Of a stretch of DNA of 64,000 nucleotides, positions 8,001-16,506 are shown piece after piece. How positions within the stretch are numbered: the first letter of the stretch is position 1; each line of letters opens with the position of its first letter. The position numbers were made by a program, and so were the translations under genes. The DNA is from Mycolicibacterium monacense (GTDB lineage Bacteria > Actinomycetota > Actinomycetes > Mycobacteriales > Mycobacteriaceae), in contig NZ_AP022617.1 of assembly GCF_010731575.1 (NCBI RefSeq), positions 3,100,001-3,164,000 on the forward strand, in the 5' to 3' direction. The notes under the pieces are model-generated. The model made no database searches, was not told the origin of the DNA, and saw nothing but the letters and a program-made list of their open reading frames with translations.

Positions 8001-8852
8001 CTATGTTGACCCGACGTCGATGCGCATCGCGCCGGTGGCAAGTTCCGTCCCTCCGGACGGCTGGTTGAGGCCCCGCACGCCCAAGCCGCCGTCGCTGTTG
8101 ATGACGACGCCGGTCACCGCTCGCGAGTTGTCTGCCGACGCGAGTAGCAGATACAGGCCGGCGTGATCGGCGGGCTGCTGCGCGTACTGCAATGGGTTTG
8201 TAGTACTCATAATGTCGGCGATGCCGGGCACCGATGACAACACGTCCTGACCCTGGCCGAGGTCCTCGATTCCACGCAGGCCCGTTACCGTGCCGCCTGG
8301 AGCGACGCCATTCACCCTGATCTTCGGCGCCAACTCGTAGGCCAGTTCACGCACTACGCCAACGACCGCGTGCTTGGAAGCGGTGTACAGCGGGCCGCCA
8401 CCGGCGGCATAGAAGCCAGAGTTGGAGACGGTGAAGATCATGCTCGGGCCATCGCTTTTGAGGAGTTCAGGAACGGCGGCCCTGGCACCAAGGAGGTAGC
8501 CCTTTACATTGACCGCGAAGATCTCATCGAAGGCGCTGCTGAGGTCGGCTCCGTCGAAACCCACCAAAGGGGCAAAGTAATCGAAGATCCCAGCGTTGCC
8601 GACGAAGACGTCGAGCTTTCCGAACGCATCGACCGTTTCGCGCACCGCCATGACGTTGTCTGCATACGACGTCACGTCACCTGTTACCGCGATGAGCCTG
8701 CCGTCGGCGTTGCCGATGGTAGCCAGGTCGCCTTCCGAGCGATCCAGGACGCCCACGCATGCGCCCTCGGCCAAGAAACGCTCGACCACGGCCAAACCGA
8801 TTCCGGCTGCCCCGCCGGTCACCAGGGCGACTTGCCCGGTCAACCAACTCAA
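8001..8852 (-). CDS. cis-Dihydrodiol dehydrogenase (short-chain dehydrogenase, BphB type)
   Basis: 283 residues if begun at TTG 8852, which has GGAGGG 9 nt upstream; the open frame extends to 8906 but without a better start. The Rossmann motif TGGAAGIG is at residues 12-19. NAGIFDYFAPLVGFDG is typical of the BphB/NahB subgroup, the catalytic serine lies in VSNSGFYAAGGG and the YTASK motif supplies Tyr and Lys. It would oxidise the cis-dihydrodiol made by the oxygenase to a catechol with NAD+. First gene of oxygenase operon 1. Confidence 0.88.
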   Translation of the reverse strand: MSWLTGQVALVTGGAAGIGLAVVERFLAEGACVGVLDRSEGDLATIGNADGRLIAVTGDVTSYADNVMAVRETVDAFGKLDVFVGNAGIFDYFAPLVGFDGADLSSAFDEIFAVNVKGYLLGARAAVPELLKSDGPSMIFTVSNSGFYAAGGGPLYTASKHAVVGVVRELAYELAPKIRVNGVAPGGTVTGLRGIEDLGQGQDVLSSVPGIADIMSTTNPLQYAQQPADHAGLYLLLASADNSRAVTGVVINSDGGLGVRGLNQPSGGTELATGAMRIDVGST

Positions 8853-9088
8853 AACTATCGTCCCTCCGGTGATGCGCAATGCTCTTGTTGCTCTGCATCT
8901 GCCCACCAGTGTCCTCGCCGCTGAATGGGGGGTCTATCCGCGCAGCGCTGTCGAAGCTCCGATTCACGCGGGTCTCGATGCTCGGGCGAGGAGAGTGCGG
9001 GGGATGTCTACGCCAATGGTCCGATGGGATCGGAAGCCGCGTCCCAGACCACCCGCGGCAACGGACATGAGCGCGTGCCCGGATGTGC

Positions 9089-9868
9089 CTATGAGGACCT
9101 TTTCTCCGATGGGTGACACGACAAACCATGGGTTTCGAGGCGCGCCAACTCGTGACGCCACGCGATGGTCTCGTTGAAAGCGTTACCGAGATCAGGCAGC
9201 TCTGCTGCATCAGCGTCGGGCAAATCAGCCAGAGTGCCACCCGCAGAAGCGATCTGGAGCGACAAACGCGAGATCGTGTCGACGCTGATGGCCTGTAGTA
9301 CGGCCCGCTCGACGGTGTCCGCAGCACTGGTGAGGCCGTGGGCACGGAGAACGACCACCGGCCGGTCTGCCATAGCAGCAACCATTTCCTGGGCTAGTTG
9401 CCGATTGCGCACCAATACGCCTCGCCGATAGACCGGCACGCCAGCCGCGGCGAGCCGAAAACCGGGTATGTCAAACGCTCCGACGATCGGTCGGACAGCC
9501 AGACCGGCGAGATCGGCGGCGACTACCGCCTCGGGGTGCGCATGAACCACAGCATTGACATCGCGGCGGGTGCGGAGCACTTCGGTGTGCAGTGGCAACT
9601 CGTTCGGCGGCTGGTAACCATCGTCGAGTTCTCCTTTGCCGCCCGCTGTACCGTCCAACGTGACCATCCGGATGTCCTCTGCGCTGGTGAACGCGAGCCC
9701 TCGCTCGCGCGGACCACGACATCGGATCAGCAGTCGATCTCGGTCGACGCGCAGGCTGATGTGGCCGAGGATGCCTGGCGCCAAGTCGCGCGCCGCCAGG
9801 ACGCGACAGGCCAGCGCGATGGCGTGTCGTTCAGTGTCTAGCCCTGCACCCGAAGGGGTGGAGCTCAT
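9089..9868 (-). CDS. Class II aldolase/adducin-family protein (aldolase or decarboxylase)
   Basis: 259 residues from ATG 9868, whose first bases overlap the stop of the 36-residue ORF upstream (ATGA). Metal ligands H109 and H111 (VHAHPEA) and H177 (LRAHGLT) and the acidic residue E90 (PPNELPLHTEV) match the fuculose-phosphate-aldolase fold. In actinobacterial phthalate pathways the 3,4-dihydroxyphthalate decarboxylase belongs to this family. With a dihydrodiol-dehydrogenase-like gene and a LigB-type dioxygenase nearby, decarboxylation of a dihydroxy-aromatic acid is a reasonable inference. A retro-aldol role on a ring-cleavage product is also possible. Confidence 0.8.
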   Translation of the reverse strand: MSSTPSGAGLDTERHAIALACRVLAARDLAPGILGHISLRVDRDRLLIRCRGPRERGLAFTSAEDIRMVTLDGTAGGKGELDDGYQPPNELPLHTEVLRTRRDVNAVVHAHPEAVVAADLAGLAVRPIVGAFDIPGFRLAAAGVPVYRRGVLVRNRQLAQEMVAAMADRPVVVLRAHGLTSAADTVERAVLQAISVDTISRLSLQIASAGGTLADLPDADAAELPDLGNAFNETIAWRHELARLETHGLSCHPSEKRSS

Positions 9869-9975
9869 CGCCAACTCGGGGTTTCGGTGTCGACGCCGTC
9901 CTTGACGACGACAGCGAAGTCCGCGGATGCCTTACCCAAACTGCGATGGGTGGTGCTGGCAGCGCAGATGGCCAT
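9865..9975 (-). CDS. 36-residue ORF translationally coupled to the class II aldolase gene
   Basis: ATG 9975 is preceded by AAGGAGGCGAACCGG, the best ribosome-binding site in this stretch, and the ORF ends in a TGA that overlaps the next ATG (ATGA). The peptide starts MAICAASTTHRSLGKASADF and ends ETPSWR. It has no membrane segment or known motif. It could be a leader that loads ribosomes for the aldolase, a functional small protein, or the remnant of a larger gene. The aldolase start itself has no comparable site of its own, which favours coupling. Confidence 0.5.
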   Translation of the reverse strand: MAICAASTTHRSLGKASADFAVVVKDGVDTETPSWR

Positions 9976-10093
9976 CCGGTTCGCCTCCTTAACCGTTCCT
10001 ATAGGGCTTGGGCTGTTGAGGCCCCGAAGCAGAAGGCATCGTTAACCACGAGCCATCACTTCCACGCAGTTAGGCGCTACACCCAATAGCCTT

Positions 10094-10126
10094 ACTGTAT
10101 AACAGAGATCTACTCTGTAAAACAGA
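10094..10126. promoter_or_regulatory. Tandem 13-bp palindromic operators
   Basis: ACTGTATAACAGA (10094-10106) and TCTGTAAAACAGA (10114-10126) match at 11 of 13 positions and are spaced exactly 20 bp centre to centre, two turns of the helix. They lie in a 426-bp stretch (9976-10401) with no convincing gene, about 120-150 bp upstream of the 36-residue ORF. The same pattern and 20-bp spacing recur at 51264-51296. The likely role is control of the aldolase operon by a dimer-of-dimers regulator. Nothing else is recognised between 10127 and 10401. Confidence 0.55.
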
Positions 10127-10401
10127 GACTCTGGTTTCGGTGTGGGCCTATTGTCGCCGACAGTCCGCGCAGGCGGCGCAACAACGACATTGGGACACAT
10201 ACCCTTTCGCGAGCGGCGTCTCGGCGGCCCACGGTTCTGCCGGTTGACTGGGCCAGAGGGTGGGCAGACATGCCCTCGTCCCAGGGTCACGGCCGACGAC
10301 ATCTTCCTTCGACCGTGGGGGTTCTCAGTGCAAACGTCGAGTAGATCTGCGGATAACCCACACCCGCCGAATCAAATTTCGCGTGCCTCACCTTCGACGC
10401 G

Positions 10402-11355
10402 CTAAACAGTGACTTCGCAGTTCGTCCAGGCGACGGCCATTCCCATCAGGGCGCGGGGAATGGGCTCATAGACGCTGGCCCATGGCGTGTTGCCGCCGAC
10501 TGCGCCGACAGCACATATCCACGATCTCAGCTCGATGTTGCCAGAGTTGAGCAGGTCTTCGCTGGTCAGTTTGCTCAGCTCGTAGCCGTTTCCGGTAGCG
10601 AGGCACTTCAGGGTGCGGCGATCGAATTCGTCGTCGATTGAGCCGTGAACGCGCGGCCCATCGTAGGCAGCCCACGGATAGCCGGCAGTGAAGTGTGAAA
10701 GTCCACCGGACGCGTAGACACCTATCCTCTCGTCTGCAGGGCGGCGTGACCGCACGGCGTCGGCAATCGCGCGGCCGAGCGCGAAGCACCGTTTAGGCGA
10801 CAACGACGGCACGTGAACGGCATTGAGGAATACCAACACCACTGGGATTTGGTGGTCTCCAAGGATATTGGCCACAATCTCGCCATGGGCGTGTGAGTGC
10901 AAGGTGGTCTCACGGAAATCGACGACGGTGGCGACGTCGAACCCCGCCTCGACGGTGTGCTCACTCAAGTCCTTACTGAGCTCGGGCGAACTTTTCCAAA
11001 ACCGCGCCTCTGGCAAGAAGCGGTCAGACACTGTGAACCCATCTCCTGTGTGGATGGCTATCTGGGGCAGTGCCGAACCGTCGAAGTTTTCGTTTTGGTC
11101 ATCGCCGATGATGATCAGGCAATCCAGTCGGTCTTGTCTGATGCTGTCACGCAGCCTTTGAAGCCCGTTCTCGATGTGCGCGTAACGCGCCGCAGCGTCG
11201 TCGAATGGTTCTTCGTCTTTCCTCAGGCGAGGTGGGGTCTTACCGCGTCGCACTGTGTAGTTCTGCCTGTTCTTTGTGCGGAAGCCTTCCCACCTGGGAG
11301 GCGGGATGAAAGTGAAGGCATGGGACGACGCGTAACCCGCTACAATCTCACCCAC
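10402..11355 (-). CDS. LigB-type (class III) extradiol dioxygenase
   Basis: 317 residues from GTG 11355 with GAGGAGG upstream. The active-site pattern of LigB/DesB enzymes is present: H12 (SSHAFTF), H60 (RYAHIEN) and E243 (SIDDEFDRR) as Fe(II) ligands and H221 (GGLSHF) as acid-base catalyst. The GDDQNENF segment at residues 84-91 is also typical. It would cleave a protocatechuate- or gallate-like dihydroxy acid next to a hydroxyl. No small LigA-type subunit is adjacent, so it may act alone. It follows the Gfo/Idh/MocA gene by 19 bp in the same operon. Confidence 0.85.
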   Translation of the reverse strand: MGEIVAGYASSHAFTFIPPPRWEGFRTKNRQNYTVRRGKTPPRLRKDEEPFDDAAARYAHIENGLQRLRDSIRQDRLDCLIIIGDDQNENFDGSALPQIAIHTGDGFTVSDRFLPEARFWKSSPELSKDLSEHTVEAGFDVATVVDFRETTLHSHAHGEIVANILGDHQIPVVLVFLNAVHVPSLSPKRCFALGRAIADAVRSRRPADERIGVYASGGLSHFTAGYPWAAYDGPRVHGSIDDEFDRRTLKCLATGNGYELSKLTSEDLLNSGNIELRSWICAVGAVGGNTPWASVYEPIPRALMGMAVAWTNCEVTV

Positions 11356-11374
11356 GATTTCTCCTCCTCTGGAG

Positions 11375-12604
11375 TCACAGCGATACCTGGTGGGAGAGAA
11401 CGACTTCGCGATCTTCGTAGGCCGACTGCAGGATGGCGAAACATACTTCTAGCGTCGCGCGCCCCCAGCGGCCGTCGTGCTGAACAGGGCGGTCCTCAGT
11501 GATCGCCCGGTGTAGTTCAGCCAACTCTGCGGCCCTGCCCCGCATGGTGCGCGCGACCGGTATTTCCTGCAATCCGTTTTGCCCGTACACCACCAGCCCG
11601 TCGGGCGACTGCCTGATCGCGCCGCGTTCGCAGGACACCACGGTCAGGCCGAAGTAGGGGTGGTGGATGATCTCTCCGGGGGCGGAGTAACCCCACAGCT
11701 CCTGTGACTCTTCGGTCGTCGTCGCAGCACCGTAGCGGCCCTGTTCCTTCTGAGCTTCCAGTGCGACTTCAAGTTGGTCAGGGTTCTGACTGAGCGCAGC
11801 GAAGTTATTGGCTACTCGCTGGTTGGCTTGGGGGCTGCGGCGGCCGCCGTCTTCTGCCACCCACGAGTGCAACTCCGCGACATCGAAGAACGCTCGCGCG
11901 TCATAGACGAGCGTGGCGGAAGCTCCTGATTCGAATCCGAGATGACAGGTGTATCCCCCGACGCATTCCCGGACGTCGTCCCATATTGTCGACGCACGCA
12001 CTGTTCTGGCCACACCGCCGACTATTTGCCGCACGATATCGACCTGGTGGGGCCCCTGGTTGAGAACTGGCCCGCTGGTCGAGCGCAATTCCGAAGTCGG
12101 CCACGGTCGCCGGTTGAAGTCGTTGAAATTCCAGGTGTTGACCATGAGCAACTCGCCGAGTTCGCCACTGGCTACAAGTTCGGCCATCGCTCGCACCGGC
12201 GCATCAAAGCTGTGTGTGTGGCCGGCCATCAGCTGCACGCCCGCCGCCTGGGCCGCCTCAACCATTGCAGTGCAATCGTCGACCGACATGGCCAACGGCT
12301 TTTCGACGACCATGTGTTTTCCGTGACGTGCGGCCATTAGCGCATGCTCCCGATGCAGCTCGGGAGGGGTGGCGATGTAGACGACGTCCACGCTTGGATC
12401 GGCACACAGTTGCTCTGCGTTCGTGTAGGTCTGGCCCGAGAACTCGGTGGCGAAGCGGGCGAGCGAGTGTGATCGGGTATCGGCTGCCGCCACAACCCGA
12501 TACGGCAGCGTCGACATGTCTGGGTACTGCTGGAAGATTCGGGCGACAGCCTGACCGATTCCGAGAAATCCTAGGCCGAGCTCGCGTGACGCGACATCTG
12601 TCAT
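11375..12604 (-). CDS. Gfo/Idh/MocA-family dehydrogenase (phthalate dihydrodiol dehydrogenase-like)
   Basis: 409 residues. The N-terminal Rossmann segment LGLGFLGIGQAVARIF is followed by YIATPPELHREHALMAARHG and the EKPLAMSVDDC motif whose EKP lysine is catalytic in this family; GHTHSFDAPV starts the second domain. Pseudomonas phthalate 4,5-dihydrodiol dehydrogenase (Pht4) belongs here. With a Rieske pair directly upstream (36 bp) and a ring-cleavage enzyme downstream, oxidation of a carboxylated dihydrodiol is likely. Substrate position (3,4 or 4,5) cannot be read from sequence. Confidence 0.85.
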   Translation of the reverse strand: MTDVASRELGLGFLGIGQAVARIFQQYPDMSTLPYRVVAAADTRSHSLARFATEFSGQTYTNAEQLCADPSVDVVYIATPPELHREHALMAARHGKHMVVEKPLAMSVDDCTAMVEAAQAAGVQLMAGHTHSFDAPVRAMAELVASGELGELLMVNTWNFNDFNRRPWPTSELRSTSGPVLNQGPHQVDIVRQIVGGVARTVRASTIWDDVRECVGGYTCHLGFESGASATLVYDARAFFDVAELHSWVAEDGGRRSPQANQRVANNFAALSQNPDQLEVALEAQKEQGRYGAATTTEESQELWGYSAPGEIIHHPYFGLTVVSCERGAIRQSPDGLVVYGQNGLQEIPVARTMRGRAAELAELHRAITEDRPVQHDGRWGRATLEVCFAILQSAYEDREVVLSHQVSL

Positions 12605-12640
12605 GTGCGACCTATCTGAGAGCTAGTGAACGACTGGGCA

Positions 12641-13153
12641 TTAGAAGAAGATCGAAATCGCTCGTGGAAGAACGCTATGAGCCAGGGTGATGTCCCGGGC
12701 GGCCAGCAGCAGGCCCGAGTCTTCGTCTCGGCGTAGAACGTCTTGTCGTTTGCCGATGAAGAAGCTCTCGTGGCGTTCGTGGCGTACGAGAAACACCATG
12801 ACGCTGGATCGGACGCTCAGCTCTTGATCGGATACATCGGTGACCAGGATGTCGCTGACTAAGCGCTGAGTGATCGTGCGTGGAGTTTCCCCGGGGGCGA
12901 GCCCAGTAGCCAGCCGGGCAATTCTCAGCTTCAGCGATTCGTAGTCGTCGTTGAACAACAGAAACGGCGGTAGGCCGTCATCATCGTCGACCGGATGCGT
13001 GCTGGACTCTGGGAATGGCATCGTGTATCTGACATCCGGCGCCAATAAGCCCAGCCACTCGTCCAGCCGCCCATCATCGAGAAGCATGGTCTCCCGCGCA
13101 TAGAATTCGTTTATTCGCAGCCGCAGTTCCACGTCCAACTGGCTGGTCTCCAT
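12641..13153 (-). CDS. Ring-hydroxylating dioxygenase beta subunit 2
   Basis: 170 residues. NTF2-like small subunit: RINEFYARETMLLDDGRLDE, LLAPDVRYTMPF, then GKRQDVLRRDEDSGLLLAAR. The start codon is 2 bp after the alpha 2 stop, so the pair is co-translated. It is diverged from beta 1, 4 and 6, having an acidic DDDDG stretch and lacking the WAEDPPSR segment, in line with the different alpha subunit. Confidence 0.85.
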   Translation of the reverse strand: METSQLDVELRLRINEFYARETMLLDDGRLDEWLGLLAPDVRYTMPFPESSTHPVDDDDGLPPFLLFNDDYESLKLRIARLATGLAPGETPRTITQRLVSDILVTDVSDQELSVRSSVMVFLVRHERHESFFIGKRQDVLRRDEDSGLLLAARDITLAHSVLPRAISIFF

Positions 13154-13155
13154 GG

Positions 13156-14472
13156 CTAGGCCGGCTCCGTCATAGTTCGGTGCCAGTGCCGATAGAACTC
13201 GCGCTGGTAGGCTTCGCTGATCTGCGGCCTGACATTGCCGGGTAACTCCGCAACCAGCGACTCCATTGGTTCGACGTCCTCGCCGAGTGAGTAGTTGAAC
13301 GGCACATCCCGGGCGACTCCGGTGTCAAGGGCGTCAGACAATCGTTCGAAGTTTTCGTGATCATCGGGCGTCACGAGACCGGCCGCCGATTGCCGCTGAC
13401 TCAAGACGAAGACCATGCGTTCCTTGACAGCACGGGGCGCGGAGCTTTCCACCAAACACCACTCCCAAACCTCGGTCAACCGCGGTCCCCGAGGCTGCCA
13501 CATGATGAATCCCCGACCGTAAAAAGCCGTGCCCATGCCAATCATGCTGAAGTTTGGGAAGATATTGGCTACGTGAAAGCTGTAGGGCTGCACGGGGGAT
13601 GTCGCCAACCGCTCGTCTTGCAGGCGCTGCCGCTCGGTTAGCCAGTCGACTGCTTCGGTACCCAGCGTTTCGGCTTGGGCGAGATCGTCCTGATAAAAAT
13701 TCTTACCGACTGCCAGTTGCAGCAACCCATGGGGCGCGCAGCCGTCGAGAACCACGCTGTAGTGCTGCCCCTCGTCTATCGAAAAGTTGATGCGGGCAGT
13801 CTGCCCAGCTTTCGACAGTGCGGAAACCGATCCGTGAGTGGCAGCGAAGTGATACTGGTCGCCGCCGAAGTTCTCGGCCAACAACTTCCAGTTGACGGGC
13901 ATGAGGTAGCGGTGCAGGCCGGGAACGACCTGCAGGCCGTTGGGGTCACAGTCGAGTAGAAAGTTGTCGAGGTACCACAGCAGGCCCTCCCCCAGATATT
14001 CTTCCAGCGGCGGCGCCGACTGATCCCAGCACGCGAAGATAAGTCCTTTGTAGGTAGCTACCCGGGGGGAGACGAGGCCCATGCTGGCCTTATCGAACTG
14101 CGGCCCGTAGGCGCTCTCGGCTAGCGGAACACTGCGCAGCCGTCCGGCAGTGTCGTAACTCCAGCCGTGATAGCTGCAGTGAAAGATGTTCGCGTTGCCC
14201 TTGTCGAACTGACAGACTTTATTGCCCCGGTGCCGACATTTGTTCAGCAGCACACGAACACGAGATTCCTTGTCCCGGCACACGATCACCGCATCGTCGG
14301 CCATATAGGTTGTGCGGAAGTCACCGGGCTTGGGGATCATGGACTCGTGGCCGACGAAGAGCCACGACCGCTTGAAGATGGAGTCGAGTTCCCGCTGGTA
14401 CACCGCCTCGTCGTAGAAGGCCGAGGAGTCTATCGGCAGCGCCGAGCCGGTTTTGGAACCGATTGTCTCCAT
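13156..14472 (-). CDS. Ring-hydroxylating dioxygenase alpha subunit 2
   Basis: 438 residues from ATG 14472, which overlaps the hydrolase stop (TGATG). Rieske ligands C79, H81, C99, H102 (KCRHRG, CSYHGW); catalytic iron D205, H208, H213 (GGDQYHFAATH), with the C-terminal ligand expected in VTPDDHENFE. The GDQYHFAATH form differs from the PAH type of alpha 1, 4 and 6 and is commoner in oxygenases acting on aromatic acids or substituted benzenes. With the Gfo/Idh/MocA dehydrogenase and LigB enzyme, an aromatic-acid substrate is inferred. Confidence 0.9.
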   Translation of the reverse strand: METIGSKTGSALPIDSSAFYDEAVYQRELDSIFKRSWLFVGHESMIPKPGDFRTTYMADDAVIVCRDKESRVRVLLNKCRHRGNKVCQFDKGNANIFHCSYHGWSYDTAGRLRSVPLAESAYGPQFDKASMGLVSPRVATYKGLIFACWDQSAPPLEEYLGEGLLWYLDNFLLDCDPNGLQVVPGLHRYLMPVNWKLLAENFGGDQYHFAATHGSVSALSKAGQTARINFSIDEGQHYSVVLDGCAPHGLLQLAVGKNFYQDDLAQAETLGTEAVDWLTERQRLQDERLATSPVQPYSFHVANIFPNFSMIGMGTAFYGRGFIMWQPRGPRLTEVWEWCLVESSAPRAVKERMVFVLSQRQSAAGLVTPDDHENFERLSDALDTGVARDVPFNYSLGEDVEPMESLVAELPGNVRPQISEAYQREFYRHWHRTMTEPA

Positions 14473-15347
14473 CAACGTTGCCCTCGAGACTCGCGATCAC
14501 CTTGAAGATAATTGGTGAGGATTTGGTTGAACTCTTCCGGCCGTTCCCACTGCGGCCAATGGCCACAATCCTCCATCAATGCGAATTCAGCGCCGGGAAT
14601 TAGCTCGGCTGCCCGCCGTCCGAATTCCACCGTCGCCGAGGGATTGTGACTCGTCCACAGCACGAGCGTGGGCCTGGTCAAGCTGGTCAATCGCTCAGCC
14701 GTGAGATTGTCCTCAGCAGTCGCCGCTGAGGGCGGCGCCGTCGCGTTCGTCAGTGCCGACCGCGATTCTTCGCTCTGGTAAAGTGCCCACCGCAGCGCCA
14801 CCAGTTCATCGGTCAGGTCGCGGTCAGGGTGGTGGAAAAGCCAGGCCATCCTCTCCCGCACATTCGCCGGACTCGGGTCAGCCAGGAATTGCCGGGTGAC
14901 CCGGGCAAGCTCTGCGCGCCCGGCAGCGGTGCGAGCCTCGGCATCGGCGCCGACCTCTAGCGTCAACCGCGCGCCGCACACGTAGATCAATCGGTCGACA
15001 CGGTCGGGATGTTCCAACGCAGTCCACGCCGCGATCCAACCTCCTAACGACTCGCCCACCAGGTGGGCTCGGTCGATGCCTTCCTGGTCCATGTATCCGA
15101 GTAGGTGACTGACATAGTCCTTACGCTTCGGGGCGACCTCACAACCACTGGTGAGACCGTGACCCAACAGGTCCAGCGCATGCACTCGGAAATGACGCGA
15201 CAGCGCCGTCACGTTGCGGGCGAAGGCTTCGGCGTGACCGCCTCCCCCGTGCATGAGAATGAGGTCCGGACCTTCCCCTGCCTGAATTGTCCTGGTTCGG
15301 ACGCCGTCGACATCTACGAAGCGTGTTTCCGCTCCAAGCAAGCTCAC
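14472..15347 (-). CDS. Alpha/beta hydrolase (meta-cleavage-product-hydrolase-like)
   Basis: 291 residues from GTG 15347; the open frame begins at TTG 15434 and neither start has a strong ribosome site. HGGGG at residues 33-37 forms the oxyanion region, S100 is the nucleophile (GESLGG) and the histidine lies in CGHWPQWERPEEF. The usual Asp of the triad is not evident: the expected region reads LVLWTSHNPSATVEFG. Enzymes of this type hydrolyse C-C bonds of ring-fission products or carboxyl esters. It is the first gene of the operon hydrolase, alpha 2, beta 2, Gfo dehydrogenase, LigB. Confidence 0.8.
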   Translation of the reverse strand: MSLLGAETRFVDVDGVRTRTIQAGEGPDLILMHGGGGHAEAFARNVTALSRHFRVHALDLLGHGLTSGCEVAPKRKDYVSHLLGYMDQEGIDRAHLVGESLGGWIAAWTALEHPDRVDRLIYVCGARLTLEVGADAEARTAAGRAELARVTRQFLADPSPANVRERMAWLFHHPDRDLTDELVALRWALYQSEESRSALTNATAPPSAATAEDNLTAERLTSLTRPTLVLWTSHNPSATVEFGRRAAELIPGAEFALMEDCGHWPQWERPEEFNQILTNYLQGDRESRGQR

Positions 15348-15822
15348 ACAAATTGAAGCGTCTTTGAGCAACCTTCGACGTCCTCTCAGCCAGTACAGTA
15401 CCCAATTTTTATCATACTTCCCGAATATCTGCAAGGTAGAAATTTAGGCTTCTGTGTAAATGGGACTCTCGAAGGGGAGACGATGCCCACGTCACGCGGG
15501 CGCAGCGGTGCGGCTGCCGACGCAAACTGTCGACCATCACATCGACACAGTTCTTCATTGCGGTCGTGCAGCGTCGTATCAATAATTCTTCTGTGCCGCA
15601 ATGTCATTCGCACCTCGCGACAAACCCTGAGCGCCACGCGGACTGCCACGTTTCACCAAGGTCGGACGCAACCTAGCCGACGAGCGAACGTTCTTCTCGG
15701 GAGTACTCACTACCTGAGTGCACCCGATAGACCCCTCAGTTGGAGCCGTGGATGCCAAGCGAGGACCGGTGAGTGGACGTCAGCACCGTAGCGGCGTCGA
15801 CCGTCCTATACCCGGGGACCGA
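15348..15822. other. 475-bp intergenic region
   Basis: No convincing gene on either strand; the short frames lack ribosome sites and coding character. It should hold the promoter of the hydrolase/alpha 2 operon. An AT-rich patch (15400-15440, CCCAATTTTTATCATACTTC) is the most promoter-like part. No TCTG-N5-CAGA palindrome was found here. Confidence 0.4.
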
Positions 15823-16341
15823 TCAGGAGGTGCGCTGGCCGCTCGGGTAGTTCTCCAAGCAATCTATTAGTTCGTTCAGTCGTGCAAGCAGCTGCTGCCT
15901 GTGTCGCGGGTTGATACCGGCAAAGAGTCTCTGCAGAAAGTCGTAATGACCGGGCAGAAACTCGGTCATGAACTGATCGCCCTTCTTCGATATCGCGACC
16001 ACAACCGAGCGCCGATCGCGGGGATTCACCTTGCGTGTGACAAAACCTGCCTTGGTCAGCGTGTCCACCACGCTCGTCAGGCTGGCTTGGCGTACGGAAA
16101 TAGAATCGGCCAGTGCGCCCATCGTCATCGGCCCGTCGGCGCGCTTCAGGACGGTCAGAACGTTGAACTGGCTCATCGAGAGGTCTACCGGCGTCAACTC
16201 ATCGACGGCGACCCGACCGAAGGCGGTCACAGCACGGTAGAGCGCAAGCGGGAGCGCCAACGAAGAGGGGTCGTGATCGGGTCCGGCTTCGCGGGTCTTG
16301 GCCGCGACCTGTTGGGCCATCGTCAACTTCTCGGTACTCAT
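15823..16341 (-). CDS. MarR-family transcriptional regulator
   Basis: 172 residues from ATG 16341, which has AAGGGA 5 nt upstream; an open frame continues to a GTG at 16386 without a site. The winged helix is clear: LSMSQFNVLTVLKRADGPMT, ALADSISVRQASLTSVVDTL as recognition region, FVTRKVNPRDRRSVVVAISK as wing. MarR repressors beside aromatic operons usually respond to a phenolic or CoA-linked pathway intermediate. The targets could be the adjacent hydrolase operon (475 bp downstream) or its own gene. Confidence 0.85.
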   Translation of the reverse strand: MSTEKLTMAQQVAAKTREAGPDHDPSSLALPLALYRAVTAFGRVAVDELTPVDLSMSQFNVLTVLKRADGPMTMGALADSISVRQASLTSVVDTLTKAGFVTRKVNPRDRRSVVVAISKKGDQFMTEFLPGHYDFLQRLFAGINPRHRQQLLARLNELIDCLENYPSGQRTS

Positions 16342-16506
16342 GAAGTCCCTTGCAACGTTGATCAGCGGTTCGGCAGACATCTCCACCGGGTGGTGATCAT
16401 ACCGGCAAATGGTCGGTGGTCTTTCTTTCCGCTCACCGATATTCGGCCCGTTTACAATTCAGTTAGCTATACAGCGTGACGGGGGTCGCACTCAAGACGT
16501 AGGGGT

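Noticed and set aside
10042..10302. 86-codon minus-strand frame in the aldolase leader
   Set aside because: It spans the operator pair, is Arg/Pro-rich without a ribosome site, and shows no motif.
15483..15791. 102-codon plus-strand frame in the 475-bp gap
   Set aside because: No ribosome site; composition resembles random high-GC sequence.
16455..16480. MarR operator around GTTAGCTATAC
   Set aside because: On pairing the bases only the ends match; it is not a real inverted repeat.
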